A stretch of 64,000 nt of DNA from Ancylomarina sp. 16SWW S1-10-2 (GCF_009669305.1 NZ_SADB01000001.1:248001-312000), one strand, 5' to 3'. Shown: positions 29,125-40,247, numbered from the stretch's first letter. The notes: generated from the sequence alone by a model not told the origin. Program-made: numbers and translations.

Positions 29125-32100
29125 ATGATTAAAAAGTTATTTTTCATTACAACTTTCTTAGTTGCACTTGCAAAGAGCCTACTAGGAGCAGAAGCGCCAA
29201 CATGGCTTCGATATCCTGCAATTTCACCCAATGGTACAACTTTAGTATTTCAATACAAAGGTGATATTTTTAAAGTAGATGCTAATGGAGGTATGGCGAC
29301 TGCACTAACATCCAATGCTGCATACGACACACAACCAGTTTGGTCTCCAGATAATAAGACAATTGCATTTTCATCAGATCGATTTGGAAATTTCGATATC
29401 TTCACAATTTCTATTGAAGGTGGAAGCCCAAAAAGAATAACTAATAATTCGGGTAACGAAAAGCCAAGTAGCTTTACGCCAGACGGGAAATCTATATTAT
29501 TCTCAGGAATTATTAGTGATACTCCAGAAAATGCTATGTTTCCATCGGGAGCTGTTCCAGAGCTATATAGTATATCGGTAAATGGTGGTAGAGAAAATCA
29601 AATTCTAACCTCACCTGCACTTTTTTCACATTACAACTCCGATAAAAGTTTATTAGTATATCAAGATGTAAAAGGATACGAAAGCCAATGGAGAAAACAT
29701 CATACCTCATCAGTAACTCGGGATATTTGGATTTATGATACTGCAAACAAAACACACACAAAATTCTCATCATTTATAGGCGAAGACTTAAACCCAATTT
29801 TTAGCCCTGACGATAAAGAGATTTATTATCTTTCAGAAAAGACAGGAAGTTTAAACATATGGAAAGCTCCAGTTAACGATGCTTCCAACCTAACTCAAGT
29901 AACTAAATTTGACAAGAACCCTGTTCGTTTTATTAGTATTGCAGATAACAACACACTTGCATACTCTTACAATGGAGATATTTATACACAAAGCTCTAAT
30001 GGAATAGCAAAAAAAGTAGATATTAGTATAAATGCTGATATCAAAGAAAATCCGATTGCTTTTAAACAAATGAGAAGTGGCGCAAGTGAAATGTCAGTTT
30101 CTCCAAATGGAAAAGAAGTTGCTTTCATCGTTCGTGGCGAAGTATTCGTTACCTCTGTTGATTATGGTACAACAAAAAGAATTACTAACACGCCAGAACA
30201 GGAACGTAGTGTAAGTTTCAGTCCTGATGGTAAAGCCTTACTATATTCATCAGAAAGAAATGGTAGTTGGAATTTATACCAGACTAAAATAGTTCGTGAC
30301 TTAGAAACAAACTTTGCCAACTCTACTCTTTTGGAAGAAGAGCCTATACTTGAAACAGCTCCTGAAACTTTTCAAGCTAAATTCTCTCCTGATGGAAAAG
30401 AAGTTGCTTTTCTCGAAGAACGAACAACACTTAAAGTTATAAACTTAAAGAGCAAGAAGGTTCGTACTATTCTTGATCCCAAATGGAATTATTCGTACAC
30501 CGATGGTGACCAGTATTACGATTGGTCTCCTGATGGGAAATGGTTCTTAGTTAACTTCTATCCTCACACCTTATTTATGTCTGATGTTGCTTTAGTTGAC
30601 GCTCAAGGTAATAAAACCATAAAAAACTTAACCGAAAGTGGTTACGCAGACAATTCGGCAAAATGGTCGATGAAAGGTAAAGCTATGATTTGGTTTACAG
30701 ACAAACGTGGCTATAGAAGTCATGGTAGCTGGGGTTCTCAAAATGATGTTTATGCTCAATTTTTCACACAAGAGGCTTACGACGATTTTAAACTTTCAAA
30801 AGAAGAACGCGAAGTAAAAGAACAAGTTGAGAAAGAAGCTAAACGACTTAAAGAAAAGGAAGAAACTAAAGACAAAGATTCTGATAAAAAGAAAGATAAA
30901 AAAGATAAGAAGAAATCGGATAAAAAGAATAAAGAGGTAAAAGATCTAAAATTCGATTATAAAAATCTTGCCGATCGTCAAATATGCTTAACAATTAACC
31001 CTTCGAATTTATCAGATGCAATTTTAACACCTGACGGAAAAAAACTTTTCTACTTAAGTAAATTTGAAGGTGGTTACGATTTATGGGTTAACGATTTAGT
31101 TGAAAATTCAACTAAAAAAGTATTAGACTTAAGAGGTGGCGGAGGTGCTATGCAATTTGACAAAGATGCAAAAAATCTATTTTTAATGTCTGGCAACAGT
31201 ATTATAAAAGTTGATGTTGCAAGCAATAAGCGTACAAACATCAGCTATAATGCAGAAATGTATCTTAACAAAGCAGCTGAACGTGAATACATGTTTGAGC
31301 ACGTATGGCGTCAGATGATGAAGAAATTCTATGATCCAAAACTGCATGGTGTGGATTGGGAATTCTACAAAAAAGAATACAAGCGATTTTTACCTCATAT
31401 CACAAATAACTACGACTATGCTGAAATGTTAAGTGAGTTATTAGGTGAAATGAATGCTTCACACACAGGAGCGAGATATAGATCTGGATCACAAAGCGGT
31501 GATAGAACTGCTAAGTTAGGTGCTTTTTATGATTGGAGCTACAAAGGTGATGGTCTAAAAATCGCTGAAATCATTGAAAAAGGACCACTAGATAAGGCTG
31601 ATTCTAAAATCAAAGTTGGAACTATTATTGAAAAAATTGATGGTGCTAGTCTAAATAAAAATACGAGTTATTATCCTCTTCTAAATCACAAAGCAGGTAA
31701 ACAAGTATTATTGAGCCTTTATAATCCAACAACTAAAAAACATTGGGATGAGATAGTAAAACCTATTTCTTACACAGGTGATTTATTATATGAACGTTGG
31801 GTTAAAAACCGCCAAAAGGAGTGTGATAGCTTATCAAACGGACGAATTGGATATGTTCACGTAAAAGGTATGGATTCTGAAAGTTTCCGTAAAGTTTATT
31901 CTGAACTACTTGGTAAATATAATGATCGTGAAGCTATAATCGTAGACACTCGTTTTAATGGTGGAGGATGGTTACACGATGACCTTATTACCTTATTGAG
32001 TGGTAAAGAGTATGCTAAATTTAGCCCTCGCGATCAGTTAATGGGATCAGACCCCATGTCGAAATGGAAGAAACCTTCAGCAGTACTTATTAATGAAGGA

Positions 32101-32391
32101 AATTACTCTGATGCTTCTGGTTTTCCTTACGCTTATCAGTATCTTAAAATTGGAAAACTAGTCGGAATGCCTGTTCCTGGAACAATGACTGCCGTATGGT
32201 GGGAAAGACTTCAAGACAAGAGTATTACATTCGGTATTCCTCAAGTTGGTATTAAAGATATGAAAGGTAATTACATTGAGAATCGCCAAATTGAACCAGA
32301 TATTAAAGTCGAAAATAAGTTTGAAAAAGTTACTAAAGGTGAAGATCAGCAACTAGAAAAAGCTGTTGAATCTTTACTAGAAACATTATAA
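29125..32391 (+). CDS. Tricorn-like periplasmic S41 protease
   Basis: 1088 residues with a Sec signal peptide (MIKKLFFITTFLVALAKSLLGA). The N-terminal half carries WD40/PD40-type beta-propeller repeats (SPNG, SPDNK, SPDGK motifs every ~45 residues, in two propellers). A very Lys/Asp/Glu-rich linker follows near 555-615. The C-terminal half has the C1 domain (RQMMKKFYDPKLHGVDW), His in NASHTGARY, a PDZ domain and the S41 core VDTRFNGGGWLHDD with candidate nucleophile Ser in YSDASGFPYA. The family degrades peptides in the cell envelope. No peptidase partner is next to it. Confidence 0.92.
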   Translation: MIKKLFFITTFLVALAKSLLGAEAPTWLRYPAISPNGTTLVFQYKGDIFKVDANGGMATALTSNAAYDTQPVWSPDNKTIAFSSDRFGNFDIFTISIEGGSPKRITNNSGNEKPSSFTPDGKSILFSGIISDTPENAMFPSGAVPELYSISVNGGRENQILTSPALFSHYNSDKSLLVYQDVKGYESQWRKHHTSSVTRDIWIYDTANKTHTKFSSFIGEDLNPIFSPDDKEIYYLSEKTGSLNIWKAPVNDASNLTQVTKFDKNPVRFISIADNNTLAYSYNGDIYTQSSNGIAKKVDISINADIKENPIAFKQMRSGASEMSVSPNGKEVAFIVRGEVFVTSVDYGTTKRITNTPEQERSVSFSPDGKALLYSSERNGSWNLYQTKIVRDLETNFANSTLLEEEPILETAPETFQAKFSPDGKEVAFLEERTTLKVINLKSKKVRTILDPKWNYSYTDGDQYYDWSPDGKWFLVNFYPHTLFMSDVALVDAQGNKTIKNLTESGYADNSAKWSMKGKAMIWFTDKRGYRSHGSWGSQNDVYAQFFTQEAYDDFKLSKEEREVKEQVEKEAKRLKEKEETKDKDSDKKKDKKDKKKSDKKNKEVKDLKFDYKNLADRQICLTINPSNLSDAILTPDGKKLFYLSKFEGGYDLWVNDLVENSTKKVLDLRGGGGAMQFDKDAKNLFLMSGNSIIKVDVASNKRTNISYNAEMYLNKAAEREYMFEHVWRQMMKKFYDPKLHGVDWEFYKKEYKRFLPHITNNYDYAEMLSELLGEMNASHTGARYRSGSQSGDRTAKLGAFYDWSYKGDGLKIAEIIEKGPLDKADSKIKVGTIIEKIDGASLNKNTSYYPLLNHKAGKQVLLSLYNPTTKKHWDEIVKPISYTGDLLYERWVKNRQKECDSLSNGRIGYVHVKGMDSESFRKVYSELLGKYNDREAIIVDTRFNGGGWLHDDLITLLSGKEYAKFSPRDQLMGSDPMSKWKKPSAVLINEGNYSDASGFPYAYQYLKIGKLVGMPVPGTMTAVWWERLQDKSITFGIPQVGIKDMKGNYIENRQIEPDIKVENKFEKVTKGEDQQLEKAVESLLETL

Positions 32392-32471
32392 TCTATTAGT
32401 TTGTTTAAAACCGTAATCTCTCTTTAAAGAAAGATCATGGTTGATTTTTAAAACGGAAAAACGGTAAATAC

Positions 32472-32509
32472 GAAAAATGGCTAGTCTTGTAAGACTAGCC
32501 ATTTTTATA
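32472..32509. terminator. Bidirectional intrinsic terminator
   Basis: AAAATGGCTAGTCTT...AAGACTAGCCATTTTT with a 4-base loop, between the convergent tricorn-like gene (+) and aroK (-). Confidence 0.88.
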
Positions 32510-32525
32510 TTTAATCATTAAACTA

Positions 32526-33035
32526 TCACTTAAAAATTTGCTTAAGATCCTTTAGTTTTAAACCGTCAACATTGCATTTAAATTCTGCCAATCGATAATA
32601 TGGCAATCTACTCTTTAAATGATTGGCAATATAAGACTCTAATTCACTTTCGGGAACTGATTTTACGATTGGACGCTCATCATCCGACTTCAAAATATTT
32701 TGCTTTAAAACAAGTGGACTAGCTTCCAAAAACAAGGTTTGCCCCATTGTATTCATCAATCTCATATTATCATGAAAACAAGGCGCTCCTCCTCCTGTTG
32801 AAATAATAGTAGAATTCGTCAACGCTTTAGTCGACAATAAAGCTTTCTGTTCTCTTTCTCGAAATGAAGTCTCTCCAAATTGGCTAAAAATATCAGGTAT
32901 TGTCATACCTTCCCTTTCTACTATCAAATCATCAAGATCGACAAAATCGAAGCTTAAAGAGTCTGCAAGACGTTTTCCCCAATAGGATTTTCCGCAGCCC
33001 ATATAACCAACTAGATAAATAAGTTTCGCTTCCAT
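32526..33035 (-). CDS. aroK: Shikimate kinase
   Basis: A 169-residue P-loop kinase that phosphorylates shikimate in chorismate synthesis. Walker A is GYMGCGKSYWGKRLA and the shikimate motif DLDDLIVEREG has the usual Asp. FSQFGETSFREREQKAL and ISTGGGAPCF are the other family blocks. The lid region DDERPIV is present. It is followed upstream by parC with only a 5-base gap, so the two are probably cotranscribed. Confidence 0.95.
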   Translation of the reverse strand: MEAKLIYLVGYMGCGKSYWGKRLADSLSFDFVDLDDLIVEREGMTIPDIFSQFGETSFREREQKALLSTKALTNSTIISTGGGAPCFHDNMRLMNTMGQTLFLEASPLVLKQNILKSDDERPIVKSVPESELESYIANHLKSRLPYYRLAEFKCNVDGLKLKDLKQIFK

Positions 33036-33040
33036 TATCT

Positions 33041-35644
33041 TTAATCTTCTAAAGCATTCTTATCTTCTGCTACAGAATTCGCTTCATCAACAATTTCAGC
33101 ATCCTCAATATCTTCTTCGCGAACTAAAGGTTCAATTTCCTTTATTTTTCCAACTTCATGAGTTGTTAAACGCTTTCCTCTTGCCTTAAATGATTTTACT
33201 GAAATAAAGTCTTCGCCATCAATTTTTTCAACTGGTCTATCAGCATCAGCGCCTTTAAATTTAATCTCAAATTGAGGATACATCTGATCTGATAAACAAA
33301 TTAATTTACTCGCTTTATTTTCTCCAATGAATCCCTGCATTTTAGCATTACCATCCATTGTAAAACGTTTCAAGTAATAATATTCCTGATCAGCATCGAA
33401 AAAGACAGCTGTCCAAACCTTATTCACATCGAATTTTTCAATAATACGTATCTGATCAGAATAATGATTACTTAAATCAAAATTGCTTAAATAGAATGTA
33501 TTATTTTGGAGAACAACTAGAATTTGATCATCTCCAACAAACTCCCCAATAAAATCGCCTCGTTTTTCAGTATTCAAACGAAGAACATCTGGATCGAACC
33601 AAATTTTTCTTCCCCCCAAAGTTGATACACCTTCATGTTTCAGAGTAATTCTCTGCACTGGAGTTTTACTTAAAATATTCCCCATTGAAGCACGTCCCTT
33701 AATCAAAAGATCAGCAAAGTCGTATTCAAAATTCAATTTTTTAATTCGTCCTTGAGGCTTAAGGAGTACTCTAATAATTTCTGCTTCTCCATTAGGATTA
33801 GCACTAAAATAAGTAATTCTTGAACCTGGTGTTTCCTTCGTTAAATTGTATTCTTTATCTCTAGTTAAACCTGTTACATTAAAACGTTTTGCATACGAAA
33901 AACCTGCCTTACCATCACGATAAACCACATTATATATCGTTCGTTTATCGTTTTTACGGAATACAGCAATATGAATAATATTCTGACCTATAAATAATTT
34001 ATCAGTAACCTTAGTTATAAAATAAGTACCATCCTTTCTAAAGATAATAACATCATCAATATCAGAACAATCGCATAAATACTCATCCTTTTTAAGACTT
34101 GTACCTAAAAAGCCTTCATCATAATTTACGTAAAGTTTCTCATTAGCAACAACAACTTTACTAGCTACAATGCTATCAAAACTTCTTATCTCTGTTTTAC
34201 GCTCTTTACCTTTACCATATTTCTTACCTATAGACTGGAAATAACGAATTGTAAAAGGTATAATATTAGCTATATGAACTTTTATTTCCTCAATTTCATC
34301 TACAATAGATTGGATATAATCTGTCGCTTTATTGATATCAAATTTAGAAATACGCTTAATCTTAATTTCAGTCAATCGAACAATATCCTCCTCATTAACA
34401 GCACGCATGAGATGCTTAACATGTGGTTTTAGACCTTTATCAATCGTTTTGATTACAGATTCCCAAGTCTCACATTCTTCAATATCTCGATAGATTCTAT
34501 TCTCAATAAATATTCGCTCCAATGATGCGTAATGCCAAGCTTCTTCAAGTTCTGATTTACGAATTTCGAGTTCAAGTTTTAATAATTCAACCGTTTTATC
34601 AGCCGAATGTTTCAGAATTTCTTGAACACCTATAAATTTCGGAACATCATCCTCAACAACACAAGCATTGGGTGAAATTGAATATTCACAATCAGTAAAA
34701 GCGTACAGAGCATCAATCGTTTTATCCGAAGAAATACCACTAGCCAACTGAATCAAAATTTCAACATCAGCAGCAGTATTGTCATCAATTTTCTTAATCT
34801 TAATTTTACCCTTATCATTCGCTTTAATTATTGATTCAATCAAAGTCGATGTTGTTTTTCCAAAGGGAATTTCAACAATTTTAAGGGTTTTATTATCAAT
34901 CTTCTTAATACGCGCCCTCACCTTAACAGCACCACCACGTAAGCCATCATTGTATCGACTTACATCAACCATGCCCGCTGTTGGGAAGTCTGGGTAAATT
35001 TCAAACTCTTCTCCCTTTAAATAAGAGATACAAGCTTCTATTAGTTCATTAAAATTATGAGGTAATATCTTAGAAGCCAATCCAACAGCAATACCTTCAA
35101 CTCCCTGTGCTAAAAGCAATGGGAACTTAACCGGTAAAGTTATTGGTTCTTTGTTTCTACCATCGTAAGATTGTTTCCAATTGGTCGTTTTAGGATTAAA
35201 CAAAACCTCAAGAGCGAACTTAGATAAACGGGCTTCGATATAACGAGGTGCAGCAGCAGAATCACCAGTTAGAATATTCCCCCAGTTACCCTGCATATCT
35301 ATCAACAATTCTTTCTGTCCCAACTGAACTAAAGCGTCACCAATAGATGCGTCACCGTGAGGGTGAAACTGCATCGTGTTACCAATGATATTAGCTACCT
35401 TATTGTATCTACCATCATCAAGTTTTTTCATTGAATGCAGAATTCTACGTTGTACAGGCTTTAAGCCATCATTCACATAAGGAACGGCACGTTCGAGAAT
35501 TACATATGAAGCGTAATCTAGAAACCAATTCTGATACATTCCCGACAAATAGGTCACATTTCGTAAGGCTTCAGAGCCTTGCTCTCCGTTTTGATCGTCT
35601 CTTTCCTCAGGGGTTTCTAAATCGTTAGTTTCGTCGGTACTCAT
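33041..35644 (-). CDS. parC: DNA topoisomerase IV subunit A
   Basis: An 867-residue type IIA topoisomerase cleavage/ligation subunit. The N-terminal winged helix has VNDGLKPVQRRILHSM, FHPHGDASIGDALV and the catalytic Tyr in AAPRYIEARLSKF. The C-terminal part is an unusual beta-pinwheel and ends in an acidic tail. The Bacteroidota ParC has this divergent C-terminal domain and lacks the GyrA box, which supports ParC over GyrA. parE is next upstream, 80 bases away, so A and B subunits form an operon (parE-parC-aroK). Confidence 0.94.
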   Translation of the reverse strand: MSTDETNDLETPEERDDQNGEQGSEALRNVTYLSGMYQNWFLDYASYVILERAVPYVNDGLKPVQRRILHSMKKLDDGRYNKVANIIGNTMQFHPHGDASIGDALVQLGQKELLIDMQGNWGNILTGDSAAAPRYIEARLSKFALEVLFNPKTTNWKQSYDGRNKEPITLPVKFPLLLAQGVEGIAVGLASKILPHNFNELIEACISYLKGEEFEIYPDFPTAGMVDVSRYNDGLRGGAVKVRARIKKIDNKTLKIVEIPFGKTTSTLIESIIKANDKGKIKIKKIDDNTAADVEILIQLASGISSDKTIDALYAFTDCEYSISPNACVVEDDVPKFIGVQEILKHSADKTVELLKLELEIRKSELEEAWHYASLERIFIENRIYRDIEECETWESVIKTIDKGLKPHVKHLMRAVNEEDIVRLTEIKIKRISKFDINKATDYIQSIVDEIEEIKVHIANIIPFTIRYFQSIGKKYGKGKERKTEIRSFDSIVASKVVVANEKLYVNYDEGFLGTSLKKDEYLCDCSDIDDVIIFRKDGTYFITKVTDKLFIGQNIIHIAVFRKNDKRTIYNVVYRDGKAGFSYAKRFNVTGLTRDKEYNLTKETPGSRITYFSANPNGEAEIIRVLLKPQGRIKKLNFEYDFADLLIKGRASMGNILSKTPVQRITLKHEGVSTLGGRKIWFDPDVLRLNTEKRGDFIGEFVGDDQILVVLQNNTFYLSNFDLSNHYSDQIRIIEKFDVNKVWTAVFFDADQEYYYLKRFTMDGNAKMQGFIGENKASKLICLSDQMYPQFEIKFKGADADRPVEKIDGEDFISVKSFKARGKRLTTHEVGKIKEIEPLVREEDIEDAEIVDEANSVAEDKNALED

Positions 35645-35724
35645 TGATATTCAATTTTATTTCTGCTAGTCTATAACTAGTTTGTATTTTAACTATCTTA
35701 TTTATTAACAATATTGCATTAAAA

Positions 35725-37566
35725 CTATGATTCATTTATTTCGTCACGTTCAACATGCAAATTATCAATAATAAATTTTTGTCTATCAGGTGTATTCTTA
35801 CCCATATAATAAGAAAGCATATCAGGAACAGATTCTTCCTTTTTCATTAAAACAGGATCTAATCGAATATCTTTCCCAATAAAATATTTAAACTCGTCAG
35901 GAGAGATCTCACCCAAACCTTTAAATCGGGTAATTTCAGGATTCGCTCCCAAACGCTTCATTGCTCTTTCTTTTTCGTCGTCAGAATAACAATATTTTGT
36001 TGCTTTCTTATTCCGAACTCTGAATAATGGTGTTTGTAATATATACAAATGACCACTTCTCACGACATCAGGAAAGAACTGAAGAAAGAAAGTAATTAAC
36101 AACAATCGAATGTGCATCCCATCGACATCGGCATCCGTTGCGATAATCACATTGTTGTATCGTAAACCTTCTAGACCATCCTCAATATTCAAGGCTGCTT
36201 GTAGAAGATTAAACTCTTCATTTTCGTATACAATCTTTTTAGTTAGACCATAGGTATTCAAAGGCTTACCCTTTAAACTAAACACAGCTTGAGTATTTAC
36301 CGATCGTGATTTTGTAATCGATCCACTTGCAGAATCACCCTCGGTAATAAAAATACTAGTTTCTGATTTATCCTCGTGAGTCGAATTAAAATGAACACGA
36401 CAATCACGAAGTTTTTTATTGTGTAAGTTTGATTTTTTAGCTCGCTCTTTCGCTATTTTCTTAATCCCTGAAATAGCTTTACGCTCTTTCTCCGACTCTA
36501 TAATTTTTCGATGAAGAGCATCTGCTACTTCTGGGTTCTTATGTAAATAGTTATCTAAGTTGGTCGTCACAAAATCCATAATAAAATTTCGAACCGATGG
36601 ACCATCAGGACCAATATCTTTCGATCCTAATTTAGTTTTTGTTTGAGATTCGAATACAGGCTCTTGAACCTTGATACTAATTGCCGCAATTATGGAAGTT
36701 CTGATATCAGAAATATCAAAATCCTTTTTATAAAAATCACGCACTGCTTTTACAACAGCTTCGCGAAATACGACTAAATGTGTACCACCTTGAGTTGTAT
36801 GTTGTCCATTAACAAATGAATAATATTCTTCGCCATATTGCTGTCCATGAGTCATAGCCAATTCGATATCTTCACCCTTAAGGTGAATAACTTCGTATAG
36901 ACTTTTACTATTCATATTCTCGTGCAACAAATCAAGAAGTCCATTCTTTGATAAGAATTTCTTACCATTAAAATATATGGAAAGACCTGCATTAAGATAA
37001 ACGTAATTCTTAAGCATAGTCTCAATATACTCGCTTATAAAGCGATAATTGGAAAACATTTCCGGATCAGGATTAAAGGTTATTCTAACCCCATTCTTTT
37101 CTTCGCATGGTAGAATGTCATCTTCACTTTTTAATTCACCTCTGCAAAATACAACCTTTTTAACTTCTCCTTCACGAAATGATTCTATAACAAATTCGCT
37201 TGAAAGTGCATTTACAGCCTTAATTCCGACTCCATTCAGACCCACCGATTTTTTAAACACGACAGAATCATACTTGGCTCCCGTATTCATTTTCGATGTT
37301 ACGTCAACAACTTTCCCTAAAGGAATACCACGTCCGTAATCTCGAATGCAAACTTTACGATCAGTAATATCAACATAAATTGATTTCCCTACACCCATCG
37401 CAAATTCATCGATAGAGTTATCGATAACCTCTTTAATAAGGATATAAATACCATCGTCATGAGAAGAACCATCACCCAACTTACCAATATACATACCGGG
37501 ACGTTTACGAATGTGTTCTTTCCAATCAAGTGTTCTAATAGAATCTTCTGAATATTTAGCTGCCAT
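35725..37566 (-). CDS. parE: DNA topoisomerase IV subunit B
   Basis: 613 residues. The GHKL ATPase has [24 protein letters not shown] and [14 protein letters not shown]. The transducer has QTKTKLG. The TOPRIM metal site shows [11 protein letters not shown] and the [10 protein letters not shown] acidic triplet. It lacks the insertions of GyrB, consistent with ParE. It is the first gene of parE-parC-aroK, which decatenates daughter chromosomes. Confidence 0.95.
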   Translation of the reverse strand: MAAKYSEDSIRTLDWKEHIRKRPGMYIGKLGDGSSHDDGIYILIKEVIDNSIDEFAMGVGKSIYVDITDRKVCIRDYGRGIPLGKVVDVTSKMNTGAKYDSVVFKKSVGLNGVGIKAVNALSSEFVIESFREGEVKKVVFCRGELKSEDDILPCEEKNGVRITFNPDPEMFSNYRFISEYIETMLKNYVYLNAGLSIYFNGKKFLSKNGLLDLLHENMNSKSLYEVIHLKGEDIELAMTHGQQYGEEYYSFVNGQHTTQGGTHLVVFREAVVKAVRDFYKKDFDISDIRTSIIAAISIKVQEPVFESQTKTKLGSKDIGPDGPSVRNFIMDFVTTNLDNYLHKNPEVADALHRKIIESEKERKAISGIKKIAKERAKKSNLHNKKLRDCRVHFNSTHEDKSETSIFITEGDSASGSITKSRSVNTQAVFSLKGKPLNTYGLTKKIVYENEEFNLLQAALNIEDGLEGLRYNNVIIATDADVDGMHIRLLLITFFLQFFPDVVRSGHLYILQTPLFRVRNKKATKYCYSDDEKERAMKRLGANPEITRFKGLGEISPDEFKYFIGKDIRLDPVLMKKEESVPDMLSYYMGKNTPDRQKFIIDNLHVERDEINES

Positions 37567-38068
37567 TTATTGAAATGATCAAAATGTTAACAAAAAAAGG
37601 TAGGTTTTAAAAGTGAATCAGCTTAATAACAACCCACACTCCCAATAAACCGATTAAATATGAATTATCACCTCTTCGAGAGATTTTTGGAGATCAAAAT
37701 AATTCAGGAAAATCAGCCACCCACAAATATAACTAAAAGAATGGCTTTTCCGAAAGGAGTTTATCAACAGTCTAATAATTAGAAACTGTATAAAGAAGTA
37801 ATCAAGATGTTGATAAAAGAAATCCCATTATAAAAGTTGTTAAAAACAATATATTTATTCAAAATCATTCAACAATAGGATCAATAAAGCAGATTTCATT
37901 TCCATCAAATACATTATGAATATAGGTGAATTATATACATAGCCAATCTTTATGACATCAACAATCTAGAAAAACAATCATAAAAGCCTACACATCAATA
38001 CAAACCATTGCATAAAAAAAAAACACAATTACTCTCATCTATAACAATACGATATTCATTAATTTACA
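37567..38068. other. Intergenic region between divergent parE and trkH
   Basis: About 500 bases, very A/T-rich, without a credible gene. It holds two copies of TTATCAACA in inverted orientation (37761-37769 and 37808-37816), one change from the DnaA box TTATCCACA; their meaning is open. Nothing else was recognised apart from the trkH promoter at its right edge. Confidence 0.4.
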
Positions 38069-38077
38069 TACATTTGC
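38069..38077 (+). promoter_or_regulatory. -7 element of the trkH promoter
   Basis: TACATTTGC matches the Bacteroidota -7 consensus and lies 19 bases before the trkH ATG. A convincing -33 TTTG is not seen. Confidence 0.55.
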
Positions 38078-38096
38078 AGGCTAAATTTAGAGCTTT

Positions 38097-39545
38097 ATGA
38101 ATTTTAAATTTGTCCTAAATATACTTGGACGCATGCTTCTTATATTATCTATTTTTATGACGACAATAATCCCTTGGATTATTTACTTTCATGAATACAG
38201 CATTCTATTGGCGATTGAAGAATCGATAGCAATTCCATTGATTATAGGATTAAGCTTACTTTTTTTCACAAAAGGGTATAGCAAAAACATAGGATCTAAA
38301 GAAGCCTATATACTAACCTCTGCAATTTGGATTATTATGGGGGTTACAGGCAGCTTACCCTTCTGGTTTAGTCACACAACACATAGTTTTATTGATGCCC
38401 TTTTTGAGTCAATATCTGGTTTTACAACAACTGGTTCGTCTATTTTAACCGATATAGAAGCAGCACCTAAGGCCATTTTATATTGGCGAAGCCTAACACA
38501 CTGGATAGGCGGAATGGGTATTATCGTATTAACAGTTGCCATTTTCCCTTCTTTACAAATTGCATCATATCGACTTTTTTCAAGTGAATCTTCAGGCATT
38601 GATTCAAGTAAGTTAATGCCAAAAACCTCATCTATGGCTAAACGCTTATGGGGTATTTACATTGGTTTAACCGTAGCAATGACAATTATTTTAATGCTCG
38701 GAGGGGTTAATTTTTACGAAAGTTTATGCCACGCTTTTGCAAGTATTGCAACTGGAGGTTTTTCCACTAAAAATGCAAGTGCAGGTTTCTATTCCCCTTT
38801 TGTTCAATATGTCATGATGTTTTTCATGCTAATATCAGGAATCAATTTTGCGCTGCATTATGGCCTTTTGAAAGGACAGTTTAAAAGCTTAATAAACAAC
38901 ATCGAATTAAGAACCTATCTTGCCATTATTTTCTTGGTTGGTAGTTTCATCAGCTTAGTACTCTATTTCGAGGACGGATTACCTTTTGAACAAGCTTTTC
39001 GTGATTCTTTTTTCCAAGTTATTTCAATTATCACTGCAACAGGATTTGCTTCGGCAGACTATTTACAATGGCATCAATCGTGCTGGCTACTTATCTTTTT
39101 ACTGATGTTCGTAGGAGCTTGTATTGGTTCTACAGGTGGTGGTATAAAAGTTATAAGACATGTTGTGGCTGTAAAAACAATATCAAGGTTATTCAACCAA
39201 CAAATACATCCAAATCAAGTTAAATCAATTAAAATAAATAAAAAAGTAATTGCTGAAGATAAGGTACATGCTATAATAACATTTATTTTTATCTACCTCT
39301 TTATATTTTTTATTGGTGGTTTATGCTTACTCGCTACTGGGCTCGATGTGGCTTCAGCTTTTAGTGCATCTATTACGTCCATGGGAGGTATTGGTCCTGG
39401 ATTAGGAAGTGTAGGACCTGCATCTAATTTTGCTCATCTTTCTGATATCGCTAAAATAATTCTGCCTATTCTTATGATTATTGGACGCCTTGAAGTATTA
39501 AGTTTTTTAGTTATATTCACTCCTGGTTTTTGGAAACATAAATAA
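38097..39545 (+). CDS. trkH: TrkH-type potassium uptake channel subunit
   Basis: A 482-residue polytopic membrane protein with the MPM-repeat architecture of TrkH/KtrB. The four selectivity-loop regions can be placed at SGFTTTGSSIL, SIATGGFSTKNASAG, IITATGFASADY and ITSMGGIGPGLGSVGP, each with the conserved Gly. SLTHWIGGMGIIVLTVAIFP is the strongest TrkH signature. It moves K+ (with H+ or Na+) into the cell. The gating partner TrkA is not in the window. A small membrane protein follows 19 bases later. Confidence 0.94.
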   Translation: MNFKFVLNILGRMLLILSIFMTTIIPWIIYFHEYSILLAIEESIAIPLIIGLSLLFFTKGYSKNIGSKEAYILTSAIWIIMGVTGSLPFWFSHTTHSFIDALFESISGFTTTGSSILTDIEAAPKAILYWRSLTHWIGGMGIIVLTVAIFPSLQIASYRLFSSESSGIDSSKLMPKTSSMAKRLWGIYIGLTVAMTIILMLGGVNFYESLCHAFASIATGGFSTKNASAGFYSPFVQYVMMFFMLISGINFALHYGLLKGQFKSLINNIELRTYLAIIFLVGSFISLVLYFEDGLPFEQAFRDSFFQVISIITATGFASADYLQWHQSCWLLIFLLMFVGACIGSTGGGIKVIRHVVAVKTISRLFNQQIHPNQVKSIKINKKVIAEDKVHAIITFIFIYLFIFFIGGLCLLATGLDVASAFSASITSMGGIGPGLGSVGPASNFAHLSDIAKIILPILMIIGRLEVLSFLVIFTPGFWKHK

Positions 39546-39564
39546 TAAACGAATACACTTTAAG

Positions 39565-39783
39565 ATGATTAAGAAAGTGCTTCCCATTTGTCTTTTCATC
39601 CTACTATTTGGAAAAATAGTATATACCTTAATCACAGATTTCGACAATTTAAATGGTATTCAAGTTTTTGGAATGATACTTGGCCTTTTTATTTGTTCTT
39701 ACTTTCCATTTATGATTGCTAGTGAAAAATATATTGATTTTTTACATGGCTTTAAAATCAAGCAAATTAAAAAAGAGGAATAG
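39565..39783 (+). CDS. Small two-helix membrane protein of unknown function
   Basis: 72 residues with two hydrophobic segments (about 5-26 and 33-52) and a basic tail (KIKQIKKEE). The function is not recognised. It follows trkH by 19 bases on the same strand and is likely cotranscribed, so it may be an accessory of the K+ channel; this is inference from position alone. Confidence 0.65.
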   Translation: MIKKVLPICLFILLFGKIVYTLITDFDNLNGIQVFGMILGLFICSYFPFMIASEKYIDFLHGFKIKQIKKEE

Positions 39784-39807
39784 ATTTATATCCTGAAATT
39801 GATATGC

Positions 39808-40178
39808 CTAAAAGAATCCCAACTTCAATAATTTAAGGATCACAAAAGTTATTGTCACCATCTCTAAAACGACTACTGCAATTAAAACACCTGCATCAGA
39901 ATTTCCCAACACTTGTTTAAAACGTGCAAATTGCTTTTGTGGATACATGCGTGATACCCACCAACGCGTAATTCTGTAAAAGAAAAACCCAACTCCCAAA
40001 CCTAAAGCCATTCCACCCAAAATATCACATGGATAATGAAGACCTAAATACAAACGCGTATAGACAATAATTAAAGACCATATTGTAATAAATATAGCGT
40101 AAATATTATTTCTAAAAAGTCGTGATGTATAAATTGCAAGGGTAAAAAACAGTAGCAACATGAGAAGAAACGAATAAT
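39808..40178 (-). pseudogene. 5'-truncated, frameshifted second copy of the PAP2 phosphatase gene
   Basis: This copies the 3' half of the intact PAP2 gene at 43938-44627. Over the shared ~109 residues (AIYTSRLF... to ...KLGFF) the proteins differ at only about 3 positions. DNA identity is above 90% by eye and highest in the middle. Similarity fades near 40178, just upstream of the phosphatase SSH motif, which is still readable (FVSSHVATVF) but separated from the rest by a frameshift. The whole 5' half, including the membrane anchor and first active-site motif, is missing. The ATG at 40161 only gives a 117-residue stub, so it is probably non-functional. Confidence 0.8.
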
Positions 40179-40232
40179 AAATTCACATATCACGTAACTT
40201 ACTATTCTTATTTAATCTAATCAAAAATACCT

Positions 40233-40247
40233 ACAATACGGTATTGT
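40233..40247. promoter_or_regulatory. Palindromic operator overlapping the TonB-receptor promoter
   Basis: ACAATAC-G-GTATTGT is a perfect 15-base palindrome that covers the -33 position of the promoter below. A repressor bound here would block transcription. Confidence 0.5.
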
